NCBI GenBank assembly: GCA_963971225.1
Contig: CAXARI010000124.1
Location: 124,001 to 188,000 of the forward strand
Direction of reading: 5' to 3'
Source: Melieria omissa
Taxonomy: Eukaryota > Arthropoda > Insecta > Diptera > Ulidiidae
DNA length: 64,000 nt
The notes beneath the pieces were generated by a model. That model searched no databases and had not been told where the DNA came from. It saw nothing but the letters and a program-made list of their open reading frames with translations. This document shows positions 9,633 to 23,762 of this stretch, piece by piece (the stretch's first letter is position 1; every line of letters starts with the position of its first letter). Made by a program: the position numbers and the translations under genes.

Positions 9633-9645
9633 TAGTTGAAAGCAC
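9633..9645 (+). repeat. Non-LTR target-site duplication, right copy
   Basis: TAGTTGAAAGCAC is identical to 5195-5207 and marks the right end of the insertion. Confidence 0.95.
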
Positions 9646-11032
9646 ATTGTGCATTTCGCTTGACCCTTAAAATTATAAGTGAAAAAAATATAATGTTCCC
9701 ATTTGTCATTGCCGAAAGGCCAACCAATCGCCAAAACAAAAACTACAACAACAAAAGCATCTAATTTTTTTTCATACATAGAATTTCTTGAGGAAACAAA
9801 ACAAAAATCCGCGCAGCCCCCACACGTGTTGCTTCGTTGCTGTCACAACAACGACTGATTGAAAGAATGCACCTCTGATCTATATAACCAATCAAATGCT
9901 TGTGGAACCTAAGTACGCACAATCACTTTAATCAAAATGGCGTCAAAATTAAGCCAGAGTGACCACCTTTCAATAATTTTGTAAATAAAAAAATATCCCA
10001 CCGGCAGCATGATCGAAATTATAGCTGTTAAATCTCGACCCGTTAACGGATTTTAATAATATTCTGCCTTATTATTTAGCTAGACTCGTATGCTTTCTAT
10101 AATGGTATCAATCATCCTTCTATACCCCAAGGTTCGAAAGCAAATCGATTTGGAACGGTGACTTTGAAAAAATTGCTACTTGGGTGCAACCACTAAAATG
10201 CTTGTCAACACCAAATGCATAAGTGCATATTAATAATTGACCCCTTAAAATTTAGCCAGAGTCTTATGCTTTCTATATTGGTCCCTAACTTTTCATTATC
10301 CTTCAGGAATAATGAGCATATCGATGCGCAAGGATAACATTGAAAAACTGCCTATTACAAAATACACACTCACCACTAAAGTGCTTATAGATTCCAAACG
10401 GTATGGGTTACGTTAATAAAAAACCCCTTAAAATGTAGCTAGAGATTGCAGCTTTATCAAATTAAATCAATAATTTGATTACTATTAGGCAATCATGAAC
10501 AGATCGATGCGCAAGAGTGACATTAAATGGCTGCCTACTGCAAAATCGATAAAATGCTTGTAAAATATGATGATTCTAGGTTTATAGAAAAAATAATAAC
10601 CTTAAAACCTAGCTGGCGTTTTGAGCTTTCATAAATGGGGTCAATCTTCTCGCTATCTCAGATAATGCAGGAGAATTTCGTTGTGGAAAAGTGATATCGA
10701 CCACATGATACATCTATATCAGGGGTGCCCAAAGTCTTCTTATGGAAAAGCAAAAACCAATACATTTAAACTTGCCCAAAAAAATGCAAACAAATTATTT
10801 AATTAATTGAATTAGTTGAAAGCACATTGTGCATTTCGCTTGACCCTTAAAATTATAAGTGAAAAAAATATAATGTTCCCATTTGTCATTGCCGAAAGGC
10901 CAACCAATCGCCAACACAAAAAAGCATACACACAAAAACTACAACAACAAAAGCATCTAATTTTTTTTCATACATACAATTTCTTGAGGCAACAAAACAA
11001 AAATCCGCGCAGCCCCCACACGTGTTGCTTCG

Positions 11033-14000
11033 TTGCTGTCACAACAACGACTGATTGAAAGAATGCACCTCTGATCTATATAACCAATCAAATGCTTGTG
11101 GAACCTAAGTACGCACAATCACTTTAATCAAAATGGCGTCAAAATTATGCCAGAGTGACCACCTTTCACCAATTTGGTAAATAAAAAAAATATCCCACCG
11201 CCAGCATGATCGAAATTATGGCTGTTAAATCTCGACCCGTTAACGGATTTTAATAATATTATGCCTTATTATTTAGCTAGACTCGTATGCTTTCTATAAT
11301 GGTATCAATCATCCTTCTATACCCCAAGGTTCGAAAGCAAATCGATTTGGAACGGTGACTTTGAAAAAATTGCTACTTGGGTGCAACCACTAAAATGCTT
11401 GTCAACACCAAATGCATAAGTGCATATTAATAATTGACCCCTTAAAATTTAGCCAGAGTCTTATGCTTTCTATATTGGTCCCTAACTTTTCATTATCCTT
11501 CAGGAATAATGAGCATATCGATGCGCAAGGATAACATTGAAAAACTGCCTATTACAAAATACACACTCACCACTAAAGTGCTTATAGATTCCAAACGGTA
11601 TGGGTTACGTTAATAAAAAACCCCTTAAAATGTAGCTAGAGAATGCAGCTTTATCAAATTAAATCAATAATTTGATTACTATTCGGCAATCATGAACAGA
11701 TCGATGCGCAAGGGTGACATTAAATGGCTGCCTACTGCAAAATCGATAAAATGCTTGTAAAATATGATGATTCTAGGTTTATAGAAAAAATAATAACCTT
11801 AAAACCTACCTGGAGTTTTGAGCTTTCATAAATGGGGTCAATCTTCTCGCTATCTCAGATAATGCAGGAGAATTTCGTTGTGGAAAAGTGATATCGACCA
11901 CATGATACATCTATATCAGGGGTGCCCAAAATCTTCTTATGGAAAAGCAAAAACCAATACATGTAAAGTTGCCCAAAAAATGCAAACAAATTATTTAATT
12001 AATTGAATTAGTTGAAAGCACATTGTGCATTTCGCTTGACCCTTAAAATTATAAGTGAAAAAAATATAATGTTCCCATTTGTCATTGCCGAAAGGCCAAC
12101 CAATCGCCAACACAAAAAAGCATTCACACAAAAACTACAACAACAAAAGCATCTAATTTTTTTTCATACATACAATTTCTTGAGGAAACAAAACAAAAAT
12201 CCGCGCAGCCCCCACACGTGTTGCTTCGTTGCTGTCACAACAACGACTGATTGAAAGAATGCACCTCTGATCTATATAACCAATCAAATGCTTGTGGAAC
12301 CTAAGTACGCACAATCACTTTAATCAAAATGGCGTCAAAATTATGCCAGAGTGACCACCTTTCACCAATTTGGTAAATAAAAAAAATATCCCACCGCCAG
12401 CATGATCGAAATTATGGCTGTTAAATCTCGACCCGTTAACGGATTTTAATAATATTATGCCTTATTATTTAGCTACACTCGTATGCTTTCTATAATGGTA
12501 TCAATCATCCTTCTATACCCCAAGGTTCGAAAGCAAATCGATTTGGAACGGTGACTTTGAAAAAATTGCTACTTGGGTGCAACCACTAAAATGCTTGTCA
12601 ACACCAAATGCATAAGTGCATATTAATAATTGACCCCTTAAAATTTAGCCAGAGTCTTATGCTTTCTATATTGGTCCCTACCTTTTCATTATCCTTCAGG
12701 AATAATGAGCATATCGATGCGCAAGATAACATTGAAAAACTGCCTATTACAAAATACACACTCACCACTAAAGTGCTTATAGATTCCAAACGGTATGGGT
12801 TACGTTAATAAAAAACCCCTTAAAATGTAGCTAGAGATTGCAGCTTTATCAAATTAAATCAATAATTTGATTACTATTCCGCAATCATGAACAGATCGAT
12901 GCGCAAAAGTGACATTAAATGGCTGCCTACTGCAAAATCGATAAAATGCTTGTAAAATATGATGATTCTAGGTTTATAGAAAAAATAATAACCTTAAAAC
13001 CTAGCTGGAGTTTTGAGCTTTCATAAATGGGGTCAATCTTCTCGCTATCTCAGATAATGCAGGAGAATTTCGTTGTGGAAAAGTGATATCGACCACATGA
13101 TACATCTATATCAGGGGTGCCCAAAATCTTCTTATGGAATAGCAAAAACCAATACATGTAAAGTTGCCCAAAAAATGCAAACAAATTATTTAATTAATTG
13201 AAGCACATTGTGCATTTCGCTTGACCCTTAAAATTATAAGTGAAAAAAATATAATGTTCCCATTTGTCATTGCCGAAAGGCCAACCAATCGCCAAAACAA
13301 AAACTACAACAACAAAAGCATCTAATTTTTTTTCATACATACAATTTCTTGAGGCAACAAAACAAAAATCCGCGCAGCCCCCACACGTGTTGCTTCGTTG
13401 CTGTCACAACAACGACTGATTGAAAGAATGCACCTCTGATCTATATAATCAATCAAATGCTTGTGGAACCTAAGTACGCACAATCACTTTAATCAAAATG
13501 GCGTCAAAATTAAGCCAGAGTGACCACCTTTCACCAATTTGGTAAATAAAAAAAATATCCCCCCGGCAGCATGATCGAAATTATGGCTGTTAAATCTCGA
13601 CCCGTTAACGGATTTTAATAATATTATGCCTTATTATTTAGCTAGACTCGTATGCTTTCTATAATGGTATCAATCATCCTTCTATACCCCAAGGTTCGAA
13701 AGCAAATCGATTTGGAACGGTGACTTTGAAAAAATTGCTACTTGGGTGCAACCACTAAAATGCTTGTCAACACCAAATGCATAAGTGCATATTAATAATT
13801 GACCCCTTAAAATTTAGCCAGAGTCTTATGCTTTCTATATTGGTCGCTACATTTTCATTATCCGTCAGGAATAATGAGCATATCGATGCGCAAGGATAAC
13901 ATTGAAAAACTGCCTATTACAAAATACACACTCACCACTAAAGTGCTTATAGATTCCAAACGGTATGGGTTACGTTAATAAAAAACCCCTTAAAATGTAG

Positions 14001-14595
14001 CTAGAGATTGCAGCTTTGTCAAATTAAATCAATAATTTGATTACTATTAGGCAATCATGAACAGATCGATGCGCAAGAGTGACATTAAATGGCTGCCTAC
14101 TGCAAAATCGATAAAATGCTTGTAAAATATGATGATTCTAGGTTTATAGAAAAAATTATAACCTTAAAACCTAGCTGGAGTTTTGAGTTTTCATAAATGG
14201 GGTCAATCTTCTCGCTATCTCAGATAATGCAGGAGAATTTCGTTGTGGAAAAGTGATATCGACCACATGATACATCTATATCAGGGGTGCCCAAAATCTT
14301 CTTATGGAAAAGCAAAAACCAATACATGTAAAGTTGCCCAAAAAAAATGCAAACAAATTATTTAATTAATTGAATTAGTTGAAAGCACATTGTGCATTTC
14401 GCTTGACCCTTAAAATTATAAGTGAAAAAAATATTATGTTCCCATTTGTCATTGCCGAAAGGCCAACCAATCGCCAACACAAAAAAGCATTCACACAAAA
14501 ACTACAACAACAAAAGCATCTAATTTTTTTTCATACATACAATTTCTTGAGGCAACAAAACAAAAATCCGCGCAGCCCCCACACGTGTTGCTTCG
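11033..14595. repeat. Higher-order repeat 1, copy 1 (3563 bp)
   Basis: This block of three monomers (1196, 1169 and 1198 bp) is repeated immediately at 14596. Private variants occur at the same offset in both copies, for example AGCTACACTCG, GCAAGATAAC, TTGAAGCACATTG (a short deletion) and TTGGTCGCTACATTTTC. Coordinates follow landmark boundaries; the real breakpoint may lie up to about 100 bp upstream. Confidence 0.92.
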
Positions 14596-17500
14596 TTGCT
14601 GTCACAACAACGACTGATTGAAAGAATGCACCTCTGATCTATATAACCAATCAAATGCTTGTGGAACCTAAGTACGCACAATCACTTTAATCAAAATGGC
14701 GTCAAAATTATGCCAGAGTGACCACCTTTCACCAATTTGGTAAATAAAAAAAATATCCCACCGCCAGCATGATCGAAATTATGGCTGTTAAATCTCGACC
14801 CGTTAACGGATTTTAATAATATTATGCCTTATTATTTAGCTAGACTCGTATGCTTTCTATAATGGTATCAATCATCCTTCTATACCCCAAGGTTCGAAAG
14901 CAAATCGATTTGGAACGGTGACTTTGAAAAAATTGCTACTTGGGTGCAACCACTAAAATGCTTGTCAACACCAAATGCATAAGTGCATATTAATAATTGA
15001 CCCCTTAAAATTTAGCCAGAGTCTTATGCTTTCTATATTGGTCCCTAACTTTTCATTATCCTTCAGGAATAATGAGCATATCGATGCGCAAGGATAACAT
15101 TGAAAAACTGCCTATTACAAAATACACACTCACCACTAAAGTGCTTATAGATTCCAAACGGTATGGGTTACGTTAATAAAAAACCCCTTAAAATGTAGCT
15201 AGAGAATGCAGCTTTATCAAATTAAATCAATAATTTGATTACTATTCGGCAATCATGAACAGATCGATGCGCAAGGGTGACATTAAATGGCTGCCTACTG
15301 CAAAATCGATAAAATGCTTGTAAAATATGATGATTCTAGGTTTATAGAAAAAATAATAACCTTAAAACCTAGCTGGAGTTTTGAGCTTTCATAAATGGGG
15401 TCAATCTTCTCGCTATCTCAGATAATGCAGGAGAATTTCGTTGTGGAAAAGTGATATCGACCACATGATACATCTATATCAGGGGTGCCCAAAATCTTCT
15501 TATGGAAAAGCAAAAACCAATACATGTAAAGTTGCCCAAAAAATGCAAACAAATTATTTAATTAATTGAATTAGTTGAAAGCACATTGTGCATTTCGCTT
15601 GACCCTTAAAATTATAAGTGAAAAAAATATAATGTTCCCATTTGTCATTGCCGAAAGGCCAACCAATCGCCAACACAAAAAAGCATTCACACAAAAACTA
15701 CAACAACAAAAGCATCTAATTTTTTTTCATACATACAATTTCTTGAGGAAACAAAACAAAAATCCGCGCAGCCCCCACACGTGTTGCTTCGTTGCTGTCA
15801 CAACAACGACTGATTGAAAGAATGCACCTCTGATCTATATAACCAATCAAATGCTTGTGGAACCTAAGTACGCACAATCACTTTAATCAAAATGGCGTCA
15901 AAATTATGCCAGAGTGACCACCTTTCACCAATTTGGTAAATAAAAAAAATATCCCACCGCCAGCATGATCGAAATTATGGCTGTTAAATCTCGACCCGTT
16001 AACGGATTTTAATAATATTATGCCTTATTATTTAGCTACACTCGTATGCTTTCTATAATGGTATCAATCATCCTTCTATACCCCAAGGTTCGAAAGCAAA
16101 TCGATTTGGAACGGTGACTTTGAAAAAATTGCTACTTGGGTGCAACCACTAAAATGCTTGTCAACACCAAATGCATAAGTGCATATTAATAATTGACCCC
16201 TTAAAATTTAGCCAGAGTCTTATGCTTTCTATATTGGTCCCTACCTTTTCATTATCCTTCAGGAATAATGAGCATATCGATGCGCAAGATAACATTGAAA
16301 AACTGCCTATTACAAAATACACACTCACCACTAAAGTGCTTATAGATTCCAAACGGTATGGGTTACGTTAATAAAAAACCCCTTAAAATGTAGCTAGAGA
16401 TTGCAGCTTTATCAAATTAAATCAATAATTTGATTACTATTCCGCAATCATGAACAGATCGATGCGCAAAAGTGACATTAAATGGCTGCCTACTGCAAAA
16501 TCGATAAAATGCTTGTAAAATATGATGATTCTAGGTTTATAGAAAAAATAATAACCTTAAAACCTAGCTGGAGTTTTGAGCTTTCATAAATGGGGTCAAT
16601 CTTCTCGCTATCTCAGATAATGCAGGAGAATTTCGTTGTGGAAAAGTGATATCGACCACATGATACATCTATATCAGGGGTGCCCAAAATCTTCTTATGG
16701 AATAGCAAAAACCAATACATGTAAAGTTGCCCAAAAAATGCAAACAAATTATTTAATTAATTGAAGCACATTGTGCATTTCGCTTGACCCTTAAAATTAT
16801 AAGTGAAAAAAATATAATGTTCCCATTTGTCATTGCCGAAAGGCCAACCAATCGCCAAAACAAAAACTACAACAACAAAAGCATCTAATTTTTTTTCATA
16901 CATACAATTTCTTGAGGCAACAAAACAAAAATCCGCGCAGCCCCCACACGTGTTGCTTCGTTGCTGTCACAACAACGACTGATTGAAAGAATGCACCTCT
17001 GATCTATATAATCAATCAAATGCTTGTGGAACCTAAGTACGCACAATCACTTTAATCAAAATGGCGTCAAAATTAAGCCAGAGTGACCACCTTTCACCAA
17101 TTTGGTAAATAAAAAAAATATCCCCCCGGCAGCATGATCGAAATTATGGCTGTTAAATCTCGACCCGTTAACGGATTTTAATAATATTATGCCTTATTAT
17201 TTAGCTAGACTCGTATGCTTTCTATAATGGTATCAATCATCCTTCTATACCCCAAGGTTCGAAAGCAAATCGATTTGGAACGGTGACTTTGAAAAAATTG
17301 CTACTTGGGTGCAACCACTAAAATGCTTGTCAACACCAAATGCATAAGTGCATATTAATAATTGACCCCTTAAAATTTAGCCAGAGTCTTATGCTTGCTA
17401 TATTGGTCGCTACATTTTCATTATCCGTCAGGAATAATGAGCATATCGATGCGCAAGGATAACATTGAAAAACTGCCTATTACAAAATACACACTCACCA

Positions 17501-18158
17501 CTAAAGTGCTTATAGATTCCAAACGGTATGGGTTACGTTAATAAAAAACCCCTTAAAATGTAGCTAGAGATTGCAGCTTTGTCAAATTAAATCAATAATT
17601 TGATTACTATTAGGCAATCATGAACAGATCGATGCGCAAGAGTGACATTAAATGGCTGCCTACTGCAAAATCGATAAAATGCTTGTAAAATATGATGATT
17701 CTAGGTTTATAGAAAAAATTATAACCTTAAAACCTAGCTGGAGTTTTGAGTTTTCATAAATGGGGTCAATCTTCTCGCTATCTCAGATAATGCAGGAGAA
17801 TTTCGTTGTGGAAAAGTGATATCGACCACATGATACATCTATATCAGGGGTGCCCAAAATCTTCTTATGGAAAAGCAAAAACCAATACATGTAAAGTTGC
17901 CCAAAAAAAATGCAAACAAATTATTTAATTAATTGAATTAGTTGAAAGCACATTGTGCATTTCGCTTGACCCTTAAAATTATAAGTGAAAAAAATATTAT
18001 GTTCCCATTTGTCATTGCCGAAAGGCCAACCAATCGCCAACACAAAAAAGCATTCACACAAAAACTACAACAACAAAAGCATCTAATTTTTTTTCATACA
18101 TACAATTTCTTGAGGCAACAAAACAAAAATCCGCGCAGCCCCCACACGTGTTGCTTCG
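14596..18158. repeat. Higher-order repeat 1, copy 2 (3563 bp)
   Basis: This is the tandem copy of 11033-14595. I noticed two single-base differences: C11809 against G15372, and T13834 against G17397. Near identity over 3.5 kb means a very recent duplication or an assembly duplicate. The following monomer (18159-19337) combines features of two monomers of this block. Confidence 0.92.
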
Positions 18159-19337
18159 TTGCTGTCACAACAACGACTGATTGAAAGAATGCACCTCTGA
18201 TCTATATAACCAATCAAATGCTTGTGGAACCTAAGTACGCACAATCACTTTAATCAAAATGGCGTCAAAATTATGCCAGAGTGACCACCTTTCACCAATT
18301 TGGTAAATAAAAAAAATATCCCACCGCCAGCATGATCGAAATTATGGCTGTTAAATCTCGACCCGTTAACGGATTTTAATAATATTATGCCTTATTATTT
18401 AGCTAGACTCGTATGCTTTCTATAATGGTATCAATCATCCTTCTATACCCCAAGGTTCGAAAGCAAATCGATTTGGAACGGTGACTTTGAAAAAATTGCT
18501 ACTTGGGTGCAACCACTAAAATGCTTGTCAACACCAAATGCATAAGTGCATATTAATAATTGACCCCTTAAAATTTAGCCAGAGTCTTATGCTTTCTATA
18601 TTGGTCCCTACCTTTTCATTATCCTTCAGGAATAATGAGCATATCGATGCGCAAGATAACATTGAAAAACTGCCTATTACAAAATACACACTCACCACTA
18701 AAGTGCTTATAGATTCCAAACGGTATGGGTTACGTTAATAAAAAACCCCTTAAAATGTAGCTAGAGATTGCAGCTTTATCAAATTAAATCAATAATTTGA
18801 TTACTATTCCGCAATCATGAACAGATCGATGCGCAAAAGTGACATTAAATGGCTGCCTACTGCAAAATCGATAAAATGCTTGTAAAATATGATGATTCTA
18901 GGTTTATAGAAAAAATAATAACCTTAAAACCTAGCTGGAGTTTTGAGCTTTCATAAATGGGGTCAATCTTCTCGCTATCTCAGATAATGCAGGAGAATTT
19001 CGTTGTGGAAAAGTGATATCGACCACATGATACATCTATATCAGGGGTGCCCAAAATCTTCTTATGGAATAGCAAAAACCAATACATGTAAAGTTGCCCA
19101 AAAAATGCAAACAAATTATTTAATTAATTGAATTAGTTGAAAGCACATTGTGCATTTCGCTTGACCCTTAAGATTATAAGTGAAAAAAATATAATGTTCC
19201 CATTTGTCATTGCCGAAAGGCCAACCAATCGCCAAAACAAAAACTACAACAACAAAAGCATCTAATTTTTTTTCATACATACAATTTCTTGAGGCAACAA
19301 AACAAAAATCCGCGCAGCCCCCACACGTGTTGCTTCG

Positions 19338-20225
19338 TTGCTGTCACAACAACGACTGATTGAAAGAATGCACCTCTGATCTATATAACCAATCAAATGC
19401 TTGTGGAACCTAAGTACGCACAATCACTTTAATCAAAATGGCGTCAAAATTATGCCAGAGTGACCACCTTTCACCAATTTGGTAAATAAAAAAAATATCC
19501 CACCGCCAGCATGATCGAAATTATGGCTGTTAAATCTCGACCCGTTAACGGATTTTAATAATATTATGCCTTATTATTTAGCTAGACTCGTATGCTTTCT
19601 ATAATGGTATCAATCATCCTTCTATACCCCAAGGTTCGAAAGCAAATCGATTTGGAACGGTGACTTTGAAAAAATTGCTACTTAATTTAATAATTTGATT
19701 ACTATTCCGCAATCATGAACAGATCGATGCGCAAAAGTGACATTAAATGGCTGCCTACTGCAAAATCGATAAAATGCTTGTAAAATATGATGATTCTAGG
19801 TTTATAGAAAAAATAATAACCTTAAAACCTAGCTGGAGTTTTGAGCTTTCATAAATGGGGTCAATCTTCTCGCTATCTCAGATAATGCAGGAGAATTTCG
19901 TTGTGGAAAAGTGATATCGACCACATGATACATCTATATCAGGGGTGCCCAAAATCTTCTTATGGAATAGCAAAAACCAATACATGTAAAGTTGCCCAAA
20001 AAATGCAAACAAATTATTTAATTAATTGAAGCACATTGTGCATTTCGCTTGACCCTTAAAATTATAAGTGAAAAAAATATAATGTTCCCATTAGTCATTG
20101 CCGAAAGGCCAACCAATCGCCAAAACAAAAACTACAACAACAAAAGCATCTAATTTTTTTTCATACATACAATTTCTTGAGGCAACAAAACAAAAATCCG
20201 CGCAGCCCCCACACGTGTTGCTTCG
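19338..20225. repeat. Deleted monomer (888 bp)
   Basis: This unit is about 291 bp short. At about 19684 the S1 sequence ATTGCTACTT joins AATTTAATAATTTGATT of S3, removing the end of S1, all of S2 and the start of S3. The deletion is not a whole number of sub-repeats, so it looks like end joining rather than register slippage. Confidence 0.9.
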
Positions 20226-22604
20226 TTGCTGTCACAACAACGACTGATTGAAAGAATGCACCTCTGATCTATATAATCAATCAAATGCTTGTGGAACCTA
20301 AGTACGCACAATCACTTTAATCAAAATGGCGTCAAAATTAAGCCAGAGTGACCACCTTTCACCAATTTGGTAAATAAAAAAAATATCCCCCCGGCAGCAT
20401 GATCGAAATTATGGCTGTTAAATCTCGACCCGTTAACGGATTTTAATAATATTATGCCTTATTATTTAGCTAGACTCGTATGCTTTCTATAATGGTATCA
20501 ATCATCCTTCTATACCCCAAGGTTCGAAAGCAAATCGATTTGGAACGGTGACTTTGAAAAAATTGCTACTTGGGTGCAACCACTAAAATGCTTGTCAACA
20601 CCAAATGCATAAGTGCATATTAATAATTGACCCCTTAAAATTTAGCCAGAGTCTTATGCTTTCTTTATTGGTCCCTACCTTTTCATTATCCGTCAGGAAT
20701 AATGATCATATCGATGCGCAAGGATAACATTGAAAAACTGCCTATAACAAAATACACACTCACCACTAAAGTGCTTATAGATTGCAAACGGTATGGGTTA
20801 CGTTAATAAAAAACCCCTTAAAATGTAGCTAGAGATTGCAGCTTTATCAAATTAAATCAATAATTTGATTACTATTAGGCAATCATGAACAGATCGATGC
20901 GCAAGAGTGACATTAAATGGCTGCCTACTGCAAAATCGATAAAATGCTTGTAAAATATGATGATTCTAGGTTTATAGAAAAAATAATAACCTTAAAACCT
21001 AGCTGGAGTTTTGAGCTTTCATAAATGGGGTCAATCTTCTCGCTATCTCAGATAATGCAGGAGAATTTCGTTGTGGAAAAGTGATATCGACCACATGATA
21101 CATCTATATCAGGGGTGCCCAAAATCTTCTTATGGAAAAGCAAAAACCAATACATGTAAAGTTGCCCAAAAAAAATGCAAACAAATTATTTAATTAATTG
21201 AATTAGTTGAAAGCACATTGTGCATTTCGCTTGACCCTTAAAATTATAAGTGAAAAAAATATTATGTTCCCATTTGTCATTGCCGAAAGGCCAACCAATC
21301 GCCAACACAAAAAAGCATTCACACAAAAACTACAACAACAAAAGCATCTAATTTTTTTTCATACATACAATTTCTTGAGGCAACAAAACAAAAATCCGCG
21401 CAGCCCCCACACGTGTTGCTTCGTTGCTGTCACAACAACGACTGATTGAAAGAATGCACCTCTGATCTATATAACCAATCAAATGCTTGTGGAACCTAAG
21501 TACGCACAATCACTTTAATCAAAATGGCGTCAAAATTATGCCAGAGTGACCACCTTTCACCAATTTGGTAAATAAAAAAAATATCCCACCGCCAGCATGA
21601 TCGAAATTATGGCTGTTAAATCTCGACCCGTTAACGGATTTTAATAATATTATGCCTTATTATTTAGCTAGACTCGTATGCTTTCTATAATGGTATCAAT
21701 CATCCTTCTATACCCCAAGGTTCGAAAGCAAATCGATTTGGAACGGTGACTTTGAAAAAATTGCTACTTGGGTGCAACCACTAAAATGCTTGTCAACACC
21801 AAATGCATAAGTGCATATTAATAATTGACCCCTTAAAATTTAGCCAGAGTCTTATGCTTTCTATATTGGTCCCTACCTTTTCATTATCCTTCAGGAATAA
21901 TGAGCATATCGATGCGCAAGATAACATTGAAAAACTGCCTATTACAAAATACACACTCACCACTAAAGTGCTTATAGATTCCAAACGGTATGGGTTACGT
22001 TAATAAAAAACCCCTTAAAATGTAGCTAGAGATTGCAGCTTTATCAAATTAAATCAATAATTTGATTACTATTCGGCAATCATGAACAGATCGATGCGCA
22101 AGAGTGACATTAAATGGCTGCCTACTGCAAAATCGATAAAATGCTTGTAAAATATGATGATTCTAGGTTTATAGAAAAAATAATAACCTTAAAACCTAGC
22201 TGGAGTTTTGAGTTTTCATAAATGGGGTCAATCTTCTCGCTATCTCAGATAATGCAGGAGAATTTCGTTGTGGAAAAGTGATATCAACCACATGATACAT
22301 CTATATCAGGGGTGCCCAAAATCTTCTTATGGAAAAGCAAAAACCAATACATGTAAAGTTGACCAAAAAAAATGCAAACAAATTATTTAATTAATTGAAT
22401 TAGTTGAAAGCACATTGTGCATTTCGCTTGACCCTTAAAATTATAAGTGAAAAAAATATTATGTTCCCATTTGTCATTGCCGAAAGGCCAACCAATCGCC
22501 AAAACAAAAACTACAACAACAAAAGCATCTAATTTTTTTTTATACATAGAATTTCTTGAGGAAACAAAACAAAAATCCGCGCAGCCCCCACACGTGTTGC
22601 TTCG

Positions 22605-23762
22605 TTGCTGTCACAACAACGACTGATTGAAAGAATGCACCTCTGATCTATATAATCAATCAAATGCTTGTGGAACCTAAGTACGCACAATCACTTTAAT
22701 CAAAATGGCGTCAAAATTAAGCCAGAGTGACCACCTTTCACCAATTTGGTAAATAAAAAAAATATCCCCCCGGCAGCATGATCGAAATTATGGCTGTTAA
22801 ACTCGACCCGTTAACGGATTTTAATAATATTATGCCTTATTATTTAGCTAGACTCGTATGCTTTCTATAATGGTATCAATCATCCTTCTATACCCCAAGG
22901 TTCGAAAGCAAATCGATTTGGAACGGTGACTTTGAAAAAATTGCTACTTGGGTGCAACCACTAAAATGCTTGTCAACACCAAATGCATAAGTGCATATTA
23001 ATAATTGACCCCTTAAAATTTAGCCAGAGTCTTATGCTTTCTATATTGGTCCCTAACTTTTCATTATCCTTCAGGAATAATGAGCATATCGATGCGCAAG
23101 ATAACATTGAAAAACTGCCTATTACAAAATACACACTCACCACTAAAGTGCTTATAGATTCCAAAAGGTATGGGTTACGTTAATAAAAAAACTCTTAAAA
23201 TGTAGCTAGAGATTGCAGCTTTATCAAATTAAATCAATAATTTGATTACTATTAGGCAATCATGAACAGATCGATGCGCAAGAGTGACATTAAATGGCTG
23301 CCTACTGCAAAATCGATAAAATGCTTGTAAAATATGATGATTCTAGGTTTATAGAAAAAATAATAACCTTAAAACCTAGCTGGAGTTTTGAGCTTTCATA
23401 AATGGGGTCAATCTTCTCGCTATCTCAGATAATGCAGGAGAATTTCGTTGTGGAAAAGTGATATCGACCACATGATACATCTATATCAGGGGTGCCAAAA
23501 ATCTTCTTATGGAAAAGCAAAAACCAATACATGTAAAGTTGCCCAAAAAATGCAAACAAATTATTTAATTAATTGAATTAGTTGAAAGCACATTGTGCAT
23601 TTCGCTTGACCCTTAAAATTATAAGTGAAAAAAATATAATGTATATAATGTATAACGCCAACACAAAAACTACAACAATAAAAGCATCTAATTTTTTTTC
23701 ATACATACAATTTCTTGAGGCAACAAAACAAAAATCCGCGCAGCCCCACACGTGTTGCTTTG
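22605..23762. repeat. Monomer with rearranged MITE part (1158 bp)
   Basis: At about 23641-23658 the normal TTCCCATTTGTCATTGCC and following bases are replaced by a TATATAATG-like duplication, TATATAATGTATAAC. The downstream sequence resumes at GCCAACACAAAAAC. It is a private change, seen once. Confidence 0.8.

Noticed and set aside
10816..11058. Recurring 80-codon open frame (also at 12012, 14379, 15575, 17942, 21207, 41350)
   Set aside because: It starts at TTG, not ATG, and exists only where the 16-bp insertion shifts a stop out of frame. It is repeated because the monomer is repeated, and no recognisable domain is seen.
12598..12808. Overlapping 63-codon (-) and 66-codon (+) frames, repeated in several monomers
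   Set aside because: Both appear only in monomers that lost one G (GCAAGATAAC for GCAAGGATAAC). Opposite-strand overlap and dependence on an indel point to chance.
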